From CAYJLW01 sp964370965 (GTDB taxonomy: Bacteria; Actinomycetota; Acidimicrobiia; UBA2766): a stretch of 19,488 bases of DNA. Positions 1-6,653 of this stretch are shown piece by piece. The position numbers and the translations under genes are program-made. Under the pieces are notes generated by a model that did no database searches, had not been told where the DNA came from, and saw nothing but the letters and a program-made list of their open reading frames with translations. Each line of letters opens with the position of its first letter. The stretch's first letter is position 1. The stretch spans positions 1 through 19,488 of the forward strand of contig CAYJLW010000080.1 in NCBI GenBank assembly GCA_964370965.1, read 5' to 3'.

Positions 1-50
<50 letters not shown>

Positions 51-51
51 A

Positions 52-489
52 GTGGTCACCTATCACGACCCGTGCAACCTGGGGCGCAAGGGGGTGGCCT
101 TTGCCGGGTGCTTCGACGGCAACAAGCTCGACCGCCCGGACGACATGCGGCGTAACGGCCGCGGCGGCGTCTACGACGAGCCCCGTGCTGTCATCGCGGC
201 GATTCCCGGCGTCGAGCTCGTCGAGATGGAGCGCATCCGGGAGTACTCCTGGTGCTGCGGCGCCGGAGGCGGCTGCGCCGAGTCGCGGGAGGACTTCTCC
301 CTTGCCACCGCGAAGGAGCGCATCGAGGAGGCCCTCGCCACCGGTGCCGACACGCTCGTGACGAGCTGCCCTTGGTGCGTGCACAACTTCAACCTGGCCT
401 TGGACGCCATGACCGTCGACGGCGAGGAGCGCCGCCTCGCCGTCACCGACATCCAGTCCTTCGTCCTCGACTCCATGGAGGTGGCGTGA
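52..489 (+). CDS. CCG-domain (HdrD/GlpC/EtfD-like) Fe-S protein, 3' part
   Basis: This is the C-terminal 145 residues of a cysteine-rich CCG-domain protein, the type found in heterodisulfide reductase HdrD, GlpC and membrane ETF:quinone oxidoreductases such as mycobacterial EtfD. The domain has HDPC (Cys8), WCCGAGGG (Cys68, Cys69) and CPWC (Cys106, Cys109), which in the family hold an Fe-S cluster. The GTG at 52 is only the first available start. The frame stays open to the artefactual edge, so the true N terminus, perhaps with ferredoxin or membrane domains, is missing. Cys8 and the CCG are about 60 residues apart, longer than the roughly 31-38 usual for this motif, because about 26 residues follow CNLGR. 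The stop overlaps the next gene's ATG (ATGA), so translation is coupled. Its likely role is to pass electrons between the ETF/flavin dehydrogenase and quinone. The role is inferred from context. Confidence 0.8.
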   Translation: MVTYHDPCNLGRKGVAFAGCFDGNKLDRPDDMRRNGRGGVYDEPRAVIAAIPGVELVEMERIREYSWCCGAGGGCAESREDFSLATAKERIEEALATGADTLVTSCPWCVHNFNLALDAMTVDGEERRLAVTDIQSFVLDSMEVA

Positions 490-2102
490 TGGGTACGAGC
501 ACTATCGGGGAGCCGATCGGCCGTGCGGCGCTCGCGGACCTGCGCGCCGCGCTGGACGAGCGCCGCGTAACCGACGAGCCCCACGTCCTCGACTCCTACG
601 CCGCTCAGCCGTTCCACAAGGTGGAGCCGGGCGTCTGGATCCACCGGCCCGTCGCCGTCGTGCTCCCTGAGACCGTGGCGGAGGTGCAGGCGGTCGTGCG
701 GACCTGCAACGCCCACGGCATCCGCTACAAGGCCCTGAGCACGGGGTGGGGCGCCCACGCCGGCCCGGGCTTCATCGACGTCGTGCAGATCGACCTGCGG
801 CGCATGAACCGCATCCTCGAGATCGACGTGGAGAACCGCGTCATCGTCGTGGATCCCTACGTGACCTGCGCCCAGATCCAAGCCGAGCTCATGCCCTTGG
901 GCCTGAACCTCCACATCCACGGCGCCGGGAGCAACTGCTCCCCGCTGGCGAACGCCACGTCCCACATGGGGATGGGGTTCAGCTCGATCTCGATGAGCTA
1001 CAGCCCCCGCAACATCATGGGCGTGGAGTGGGTGCTGCCCCAGGGCGACCTGCTGGCGGTGGGGTCCTTCGGGAGCGGGGCGGGCTGGGCGTCCCCCGAC
1101 GGCCCCGGCCCCAGCTTGCGGGGCATCCTGCGGGGCTTTGCCGGCGCCGACGGCGGCTTCGGGGTCTTCACGAAGTGCGCCCTGAAGCTGTACCCGTGGG
1201 CCGGGCCGGATCGGCTCGCGTGGCAGCGGCCGCCGAACGGGCCCCCGGTCGTGGACGTGCCGGAGGACAACGCCCTCTTCCTCTGCGTCTTCCCCGACGC
1301 CCACCGCTACGGGGACGCCCTCTACGACCTCGGCCGGGCCGAGATCGGCTACGTGCAGGCCAAGGTGGCCCCGGGTCTCACCGCTGCCATCGCCAACGTG
1401 ACGGAGTTCAAGGCCCGGCGATCCGACCCCGAGTACCGCCGCGCCCTGAAGGCGACGGAGCACCAGTTCCTCGTCGGCCTGCAGGGGAATTCCGAGGCGC
1501 ACTTCGCCTACCAGCGCCGGGTCCTGGAGGCGATCACCCGGGACCACGGCGGGTTCATCATGGACGTGTCCCTCATGCCCCTGGGCTCGGGTCTGGGCGG
1601 CGCCTGGTGGTCGCTGGTGCGCAACTCGGCGGCGCCCTCGCTGTTCCGGCCCACCGGGAACTTCTACTCCACCCTCGGCGGCGACGAGGCGATCGGCTCC
1701 GCCCTGCGCCAGGCCGCCGAGGGGGAACGGCTGAAAGAGGGGTTCATCGCCGCGGGCATGTGCGAGGACGACCTCGCCGACAACGTCCACACCTTGCTGT
1801 ACGAGAACGGTCTCTACGCCCACAGCGAGGAGCTCGTCCTCTTCGACCACCGTGACCCAGAGCAGGGCGCCGCCCTCAAGGAGCTCTCCGACCGCGTGAT
1901 GCGGGCGATCCCGGAACGGATGCTGGGAGGGGGCGGCTTCTCGTTCTTCGCCGGCGCCTACGCCCACGACTACCTCGGCCCGCACATGGACGACTACCAC
2001 GTCTGGCAGCGGCGGCTGAAGACCGCCTTCGACCCCCAGGACTCCTCGGACTCGAAGTACTTCATCAACAGCGAGGGCAAGGAGGCGGCGAGTCATGGCT
2101 GA
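489..2102 (+). CDS. FAD-linked oxidase (GlcD/VAO-type dehydrogenase)
   Basis: A 537-residue flavoprotein of the PCMH/VAO fold (FAD_binding_4 type), the group that includes glycolate, D-lactate and D-2-hydroxyglutarate dehydrogenases. The FAD-binding half spans about residues 50-237. It includes the pyrophosphate-loop segment STGWGAHAGPGF (84-95) and the later GADGGFGVFTKCALKLYPW stretch that closes the FAD domain. The rest would be the substrate domain. The ATG at 489 shares its A with the preceding TGA, and the 3' end overlaps etfA by 8 bp, so the gene sits in a coupled operon with an Fe-S protein and ETF. In such operons (for example ETF-linked lactate dehydrogenases) the oxidase oxidises a 2-hydroxy acid or similar substrate and exchanges electrons with ETF. 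The substrate cannot be read from the sequence. A longer start at 252 is rejected because it would lie inside the Fe-S gene. Confidence 0.85.
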   Translation: MGTSTIGEPIGRAALADLRAALDERRVTDEPHVLDSYAAQPFHKVEPGVWIHRPVAVVLPETVAEVQAVVRTCNAHGIRYKALSTGWGAHAGPGFIDVVQIDLRRMNRILEIDVENRVIVVDPYVTCAQIQAELMPLGLNLHIHGAGSNCSPLANATSHMGMGFSSISMSYSPRNIMGVEWVLPQGDLLAVGSFGSGAGWASPDGPGPSLRGILRGFAGADGGFGVFTKCALKLYPWAGPDRLAWQRPPNGPPVVDVPEDNALFLCVFPDAHRYGDALYDLGRAEIGYVQAKVAPGLTAAIANVTEFKARRSDPEYRRALKATEHQFLVGLQGNSEAHFAYQRRVLEAITRDHGGFIMDVSLMPLGSGLGGAWWSLVRNSAAPSLFRPTGNFYSTLGGDEAIGSALRQAAEGERLKEGFIAAGMCEDDLADNVHTLLYENGLYAHSEELVLFDHRDPEQGAALKELSDRVMRAIPERMLGGGGFSFFAGAYAHDYLGPHMDDYHVWQRRLKTAFDPQDSSDSKYFINSEGKEAASHG

Positions 2103-3012
2103 GGTCCCGCCGGTCCTTGCCGCCGGGACGCCACAGGCCGTCGCGGCCCTGCTCGCCTTCGCGAAAGGGATCGGAGCGCGCGCGACAGGCGCTGTGGTGG
2201 ACGCCGCCGCAGCGCCGGACGCCGTCGCCGCCGCGGTCGCCCGATCCGCCCGGGAGCGGGGGGCGGGCGCCGTCCTCGTGGCACAGGGTCCTGCCGCCGA
2301 GGACCTGGCACCCCGGGTCGCCGGGGCTCTCGGTGCCGCCTGTGCCCCGGGATGCACGGCTCTGGCATGGGCGGGCGACCGCTGGACGCTCACCCGGGGC
2401 ATCCACGGCGGGGCGCTGGCGGGGGCCTTCGCCTCCTCCGGGCCGCTCGTGGCCTCGCTGGACCTGCGGGCGGTGGCGCCCGCGGCGGAGCCGCTCCCAG
2501 ATGGCGCCGCCGTGAGCGTGCTGGACGTGGGGGCGGCGGCGGACGGCACCCGCGTCCTGCGGCGGGATTCCGACGCCGGCGACGACGTCCCGCTGGAGTC
2601 GGCTTCCCGGATCGTCGCCGGCGGCCGCGGCGTCGGCGGCCCCCAGGGCTTCGCCGTCCTCGGGCGCCTCGCCGCCGCACTCGGGGCCGGGCTGGCGTCC
2701 TCCCGGCCGCCGTGCGACGCCGGGTGGGTGCCGTCGTCCCGCCAGGTCGGGATCACGGGGCGCAAGGTGGCACCTGAGGCCTACGTCGCCGTGGGCATCT
2801 CCGGCTCCGTGCAGCACCTCGCGGGGATGTGCGGGTCCCGCCTCGTCGCGGCCGTGAACCGGGACCCGGAGGCGCCGATCTTCGGCTTCGCCCACCTTGG
2901 CGTCGTCGGGGACTGGGCCGAGGTCGTGGCCGGGATGCTCGACGTCCTCGATGCCCGAGCGGCGGGCGGGCGAGGTCTCGGCGCCGTCGTGGCCGAGGGA
3001 GCGGCCTCGTGA
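2095..3012 (+). CDS. etfA: Electron transfer flavoprotein alpha subunit
   Basis: A 305-residue ETF alpha subunit. The N-terminal Rossmann-like domain I (about 1-150) is divergent and Ala-rich. The C-terminal FAD domain (about 165-285) is classical: SRIVAGGRGV (171-180), SRPPCDAGWVP (203-213), the VGITGRKV loop (218-225), AVGISGSVQHLAGM (232-245) and VNRDPEAPIFGFAHLGVVGD (254-273). An Ile sits where many ETFs have Gln in VGxTGK. The length is close to the usual 310-330. The ATG at 2095 overlaps the oxidase stop by 8 bp, and the 3' stop overlaps the next GTG, so all are co-translated. Alpha before beta is the reverse of the common etfBA order. It would carry electrons between the FAD oxidase and the Fe-S protein. 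Whether this ETF bifurcates electrons cannot be decided here. Confidence 0.93.
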   Translation: MAEVPPVLAAGTPQAVAALLAFAKGIGARATGAVVDAAAAPDAVAAAVARSARERGAGAVLVAQGPAAEDLAPRVAGALGAACAPGCTALAWAGDRWTLTRGIHGGALAGAFASSGPLVASLDLRAVAPAAEPLPDGAAVSVLDVGAAADGTRVLRRDSDAGDDVPLESASRIVAGGRGVGGPQGFAVLGRLAAALGAGLASSRPPCDAGWVPSSRQVGITGRKVAPEAYVAVGISGSVQHLAGMCGSRLVAAVNRDPEAPIFGFAHLGVVGDWAEVVAGMLDVLDARAAGGRGLGAVVAEGAAS

Positions 3013-3869
3013 ACGCCCCGCTGCGCATCCTCGTGTGCGTGAAGCAGATCCTCGACCCGGAGGCGCCGCCGTCCGCCCTCGAAGTCGATGCCGCCGGGCC
3101 GCGGGTGAGTGCCCGGGGGGCGCCTCCCGTCATGAACCCCTACGACGCGAACGCCCTCAAGGCGGCGCTCGACCTGGGCGCCGAGGGAGGCGGTGCGGAC
3201 GTGACTGTCCTCACGGTGGGCCCGGCGCCGGCGCCGGCGGTCACGCTCAAGGCCCGAGCGGCAGGAGCGGACCGGGTGCTGGCGCTGCGGGTGTCCGACG
3301 ACCCCGCCGCCCTCGTCGACGGTGCTCTCACCGCCGGGCGCCTCGCGGCGCTCGCCCGGGCGGCGGGGGACTTCGACCTCGTCCTCGCCGGGCGCCAGGC
3401 GGCGGACACGAACGCCGGGGTGGTGGGCGGGCTCCTCGCCTGTCGCCTCGGGGTCCCCCTCGTCACGGCGGTTGTGGGGCTGCGGCGGGGGGAGGGCGCG
3501 ACGGTCGTCGTGGAGCGACTCGTGGCGGGTGGTACGGAGACCGTCGCCTGCCCCCTGCCCGCCCTGGTCACGGTGAGCAGCGAGGTCGGGGACCTCCCGT
3601 ATCCGTCGCTGCCCGCCCTGCAGGCGGCGAGGCGCAAGCCCGTCGAGATCCTCACGCCCGCGGACGTCGGGCTGCACGAGGAGTGCCGCGGGCTCGTCCT
3701 CACCGGGGTCGCCAGTGTCAGTCACGAGCGTGAGTGCGAGTTCGTCGACGCCCCCGACCCCCGCAGCGCCGGCGCCGAGCTGGCGCGGCGGCTCCTCTCG
3801 CGCCTGAGGGCGCCCACACCGTCGGATGCGACGGTGCGGCGACCGGTGACAGACGTCCCTGTGCCATGA
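3009..3869 (+). CDS. etfB: Electron transfer flavoprotein beta subunit
   Basis: A 286-residue ETF beta subunit. The start is set at GTG 3009, which overlaps the etfA TGA (GTGA) and gives the canonical N terminus ILVCVKQILDPEAP. Further family signs are PPVMNPYDANALKAALDL (the beta-family NPxD segment), DLVLAGRQAADTNAGVVGG (the adenine-nucleotide loop), and VERLVAGGTETVACPLPALV, close to the PROSITE ETF-beta signature. VSSEVGDLPYPSLPALQAARRKPVE marks the end of the core. The C-terminal tail of about 60 residues is variable. In the family it binds AMP (or a second FAD in bifurcating ETFs) and pairs with EtfA. Only 9 bp separate it from the next gene. Confidence 0.93.
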   Translation: MNAPLRILVCVKQILDPEAPPSALEVDAAGPRVSARGAPPVMNPYDANALKAALDLGAEGGGADVTVLTVGPAPAPAVTLKARAAGADRVLALRVSDDPAALVDGALTAGRLAALARAAGDFDLVLAGRQAADTNAGVVGGLLACRLGVPLVTAVVGLRRGEGATVVVERLVAGGTETVACPLPALVTVSSEVGDLPYPSLPALQAARRKPVEILTPADVGLHEECRGLVLTGVASVSHERECEFVDAPDPRSAGAELARRLLSRLRAPTPSDATVRRPVTDVPVP

Positions 3870-3878
3870 TCGTGGACG

Positions 3879-5303
3879 ATGGGTCGCCAGAGCAGGAGTA
3901 GGGCGCGAGGTGTTGCGGCTGTGGGTGCCGGGGCTGCGCTGCTCCTGGTGGTGGCGGCGTGTTCCGGGGCCGGCCAGGACGACGGCGCCCGGGGTGGCCT
4001 CGACGACGCCCCTCCCCGGCGGCCCCCCGTCACCCGAGCGTGCCGGGAGGCGCGCCCGCCCGCCGTGGTCGACCGTGACGTCCGCCCGGTGCCCGATCTC
4101 GGCGAGCCCCGCGCCCGGGTGGCCTTCCAGGACCCGGTCTTCGGCACCTGCGTCGTGCGGGTCACCGACCGCCGCATCGACGTCGAAGCGGACGACCGTT
4201 CCGGCGGCCTGAAGAACGAGTACGCCAAGGCGCAGTCGTTCAACGCCGACGGGAGCCGCATCCTCGTGCGGGGCACCGAGGGGACGTGGTACCTCTACGA
4301 CGCCGAGAGCCTGAAGCCGCTCGGGCGGGCCCGCTTCGAGGGCATCGACCCCCGCTGGGACCCCAACGATGCGGACATCCTGTACTACGTCGACGGCCCG
4401 AAGCTCATGGCCTACGACATCGTGAAACGCAAGAAGTCCCTGCGCCACGACTTCGCCACCGACTTCCCGGGAGAGAAGCTGGCGGCGGTCTGGACGAAGT
4501 ACGAGGGCGGGCCCTCTGCCGACGGCCGCCTCTGGGGCCTCATGGCCGAGGACGAGGACTGGATGGCCGTCGCCTTCCTCATCTACGACCTCCGCCAGGA
4601 CCGCATCGTGGCGCGTCGTTCCCTGGCCGGCCTCCCGGAGGCCCAGAGGGACGTCGAGGACGTCACCATCAGCCCGAACGGCGACCACTTCCTCGCCTAC
4701 TACGCGAACCTCTGCGAGGGCGCCGACCGCGGTTCGGACGAGCGCCCCTGCGGTCTCATGATCTACGACCGTGATCTCGGCAACGGCTGGAGCACGCCCC
4801 ACACCGTGGGACACAACGACGTCGCCTATGCGGCCGACGGCGGTCAGGTGCTCGTCCACCAGGACACCGAGACCGACCACATCGCCATGATCGACCTCGC
4901 CACCCGCGAGGCCACCGACCTCGTCGCCGTCGACTTCGGTCACAGCGCGGTCGGCATGCACGTCTCGGGCAAGGCCTACCACCGGCCGGGCTGGGCGCTC
5001 GTCTCCACCTACAACGGCGCCCGACCCAGTGCCACGTGGATGGACGACAGCGTGTTCGCCATCGAGCTCAAGGCCGGCGGCCGCGTGGTGCGCCTTGCCC
5101 ACACCCGGTCCCGTTTCGACGAGAAGCTCGAGGAGCGCACGGGGGAGAAGGACTACTGGGCCGAGCCGCACGCCAGCATCGACGTCGACTTCACCCGGGT
5201 CCTGTTCACGACGAACTGGGGGCGCTCCGGCACGGACGAGGTCGACATGTACCTCATCCAGCTTCCTCTGGACTGGCCCGCAGCGCTCCGCGCGCCATCT
5301 TGA
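3879..5303 (+). CDS. Lipoprotein with predicted TolB/WD40-like beta-propeller
   Basis: A 474-residue exported lipoprotein of unknown function. The N terminus has Arg residues, a hydrophobic core and a lipobox VAAC (Cys28), followed by a disordered Gly/Asp/Pro linker to about residue 60. The rest carries repeated blade-like segments, such as AQSFNADGSRILVRG (118-132), IDPRWDPNDADILYYVDG, VTISPNGDHFLAYY, and later DVAYAADGGQVLVHQDTE and ASIDVDFTRVLFTTNWG. These are typical of TolB/WD40-like propellers, with aspartates at the turns. It should sit on the outer face of the membrane. It begins 9 bp after etfB and may be read from the same transcript, though nothing in its sequence suggests redox chemistry. 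Oligogalacturonate-lyase-type propellers are a distant alternative, but no catalytic set is evident. Confidence 0.8.
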   Translation: MGRQSRSRARGVAAVGAGAALLLVVAACSGAGQDDGARGGLDDAPPRRPPVTRACREARPPAVVDRDVRPVPDLGEPRARVAFQDPVFGTCVVRVTDRRIDVEADDRSGGLKNEYAKAQSFNADGSRILVRGTEGTWYLYDAESLKPLGRARFEGIDPRWDPNDADILYYVDGPKLMAYDIVKRKKSLRHDFATDFPGEKLAAVWTKYEGGPSADGRLWGLMAEDEDWMAVAFLIYDLRQDRIVARRSLAGLPEAQRDVEDVTISPNGDHFLAYYANLCEGADRGSDERPCGLMIYDRDLGNGWSTPHTVGHNDVAYAADGGQVLVHQDTETDHIAMIDLATREATDLVAVDFGHSAVGMHVSGKAYHRPGWALVSTYNGARPSATWMDDSVFAIELKAGGRVVRLAHTRSRFDEKLEERTGEKDYWAEPHASIDVDFTRVLFTTNWGRSGTDEVDMYLIQLPLDWPAALRAPS

Positions 5304-5427
5304 ACGACGTCCGTGTTTGTCAGGTCACGCCTGGCGGAGAACCGCTCCGTGCGCGCCCGGACGTTGGGGAGCGCGGCGCTACGATGGCCGACCGGAGCCC
5401 GGGGGGGCGGAGCGGAGGAGGACGCCC

Positions 5428-5727
5428 ATGGGGGACGCGGAGCGCGCAGATCTGCTGGAAGGCCTCTGCCGGCGTGTCGTCGAGGCCCGGGAGACGGAAC
5501 GATTTCTCCGCCGCCTCGGCTTCGCCGTCTTCGGGGTGGGCGTCGCCTGCCTCGTCGCCGTGTTCGTGTCCACCGTCGTGGGGTGGACGGATGTCGAGCA
5601 GGCCGTCGTCCTCGTCGTCGGGTCGTTGCTGGCCACCGTCGTCAGTGGCACCACCGCCTACGCGGCGGGAGTGAACATGGGCCTCGCGGCGGGGCGCCTG
5701 GAGCTTGCCATCAGCGGCGCGGGCTGA
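5428..5727 (+). CDS. Small two-helix membrane protein, unknown function
   Basis: A 99-residue protein. The ATG at 5428 is chosen because a strong Shine-Dalgarno (GGAGGAGG) sits just upstream. Longer in-frame starts at 5029 and beyond lie inside the lipoprotein gene. The first 30 residues are a charged, probably cytoplasmic helix (ERADLLEGLCRRVVEARETE). Two hydrophobic helices follow at about residues 33-55 and 62-90, the second rich in small residues (Gly/Ala/Ser). I do not recognise the family. The stop lies 7 bp before the YihY-type membrane protein, so the two are probably co-transcribed. The 124 bp upstream contain a TACGAT element (5380-5385) that could be a -10 box, without a convincing -35. 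Confidence 0.65.
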   Translation: MGDAERADLLEGLCRRVVEARETERFLRRLGFAVFGVGVACLVAVFVSTVVGWTDVEQAVVLVVGSLLATVVSGTTAYAAGVNMGLAAGRLELAISGAG

Positions 5728-5734
5728 GCGGGCG

Positions 5735-6580
5735 ATGGCGGGGGCCCGCCGGCGAGCCCGGGACCTCTGGGCGGCGATGCGCGGGGCCTACATGCCCCTC
5801 ACGGCGGCGGGAGTGGCGTTCTTCGGGATGCTCGCCGTCGTCCCCTCTCTCGCCGTGCTGGTGTCCGTCGCCGGGGTCCTGGGCGGTCCGGACCACGTGC
5901 CGTCGTACGTCGCCTGGCTCACGCGAGGCTTTCCTAGGGAGGCCCGCTCCCTTGTCCTGGCGGAGCTCCGGGAGGTGATCGCCCGCCAGGACGCCCGCTT
6001 CGGCGTCGGTCTCGGCCTCGGCGGCCTGCTGGCGCTCTGGAGCGCCTCCCGGGCGGTAGCTACCGTCCTGCAGGCGATCGGGATCGTGAGCGGGCGCGGG
6101 CAGGACCTGGGCTACGCCCGCCGCCGGGGCGTCGCCATGGCCGTCACCGCTGCCGCCCTCGTGCTCGTCCCGCTCGGCGTGGTGATCGTGAGCGAGGTGC
6201 CCGTCCTGGGGCGGGCTCTGGGGACGGGGTGGGAGACGGTGGGCGCCTGGGCGCGCTGGCCGGTGCTGGGGTTCCTTGCCGCGTTCGTCTTCGGCGGCCT
6301 GTACCGCATCGGGGCGGGGTGCAAAGAACACCCGTGGAGCCGGTTCGGCCCGGGGGCCGTCGCCGCCGCGCTCACCTGGCTGGGTGGCACTTGGCTCATG
6401 GCGGGCGTCGTGGGCTTCACCGAGGAGTTCGACCGTTTCTACGGCTCCTTCACCGCCGTGGTCGTCCTCATGCTCTGGCTGTACGGGTCCGCGCTGGTCG
6501 TGCTCGGCGGCGCCGCCCTGAACCGCGAGCTGGAACGGGCGGCGGGAACGGCGTTGGAGGCTCAGGCCTCACGTACGTGA
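5735..6580 (+). CDS. YihY/BrkB-family inner-membrane protein
   Basis: A 281-residue multi-pass membrane protein of the YihY/BrkB (formerly 'ribonuclease BN') family, whose function is unknown. About six helices are visible, including residues 22-48, 90-112, 133-153, 170-187, 200-220 and 232-262. The C-terminal family signature FYGSFTAVVVLMLWLYGSAL is followed by ALNREL. The early segment YMPLTAAGVAFFGMLAVVPS matches the usual first helix with its conserved Ala/Phe pattern. The ATG at 5735 is preferred because it lies 7 bp after the previous stop. A TTG at 5705 would add 10 residues and overlap the upstream gene. The stop codon lies inside a perfect palindrome that probably acts as the terminator. 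Confidence 0.88.
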   Translation: MAGARRRARDLWAAMRGAYMPLTAAGVAFFGMLAVVPSLAVLVSVAGVLGGPDHVPSYVAWLTRGFPREARSLVLAELREVIARQDARFGVGLGLGGLLALWSASRAVATVLQAIGIVSGRGQDLGYARRRGVAMAVTAAALVLVPLGVVIVSEVPVLGRALGTGWETVGAWARWPVLGFLAAFVFGGLYRIGAGCKEHPWSRFGPGAVAAALTWLGGTWLMAGVVGFTEEFDRFYGSFTAVVVLMLWLYGSALVVLGGAALNRELERAAGTALEAQASRT

Positions 6581-6584
6581 GGCC
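6565..6584 (+). terminator. Perfect 20-bp palindrome, probable terminator hairpin
   Basis: GGCCTCAC and GTGAGGCC flank a GTAC centre, giving an 8-bp GC-rich stem with a 4-base loop. The TGA of the YihY-type gene lies in the right arm. No T-run can be seen because the sequence breaks into Ns straight after the last base. Many high-GC actinobacterial terminators lack a U-tract. As it sits between convergent genes it could stop transcription in both directions. Confidence 0.5.
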
Positions 6585-6594
6585 NNNNNNNNNN
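6585..6594. other. Assembly gap (10 Ns)
   Basis: Ten undetermined bases follow the palindrome directly. The round number is a placeholder, so the true distance is unknown. The genes on each side run towards each other, so neither is cut, but a small feature could be missing here. Confidence 0.97.
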
Positions 6595-6608
6595 GGGGCC
6601 GCGTGTGT

Positions 6609-6623
6609 TGGGGCGCCGCCCCA
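6609..6623 (-). terminator. GC-rich hairpin downstream of the Mo/desulfurase gene
   Basis: TGGGGC and GCCCCA form a 6-bp stem around GCC. It begins about 30 bp past the stop of the leftward fusion gene. It is well placed as a terminator for the egtD operon, but there is no U-tract on the minus strand. Confidence 0.35.
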
Positions 6624-6653
6624 GCCCGGGTTGCCGGTCACGCCCCAAACGCC

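Noticed and set aside
171..2765. An 864-codon open frame on the minus strand opposite the electron-transfer operon
   Set aside because: It lies antisense to genes with clear motifs. Its translation is low-complexity Arg/Ala/Pro/Gly/Val, as expected for a shadow frame in very GC-rich DNA.
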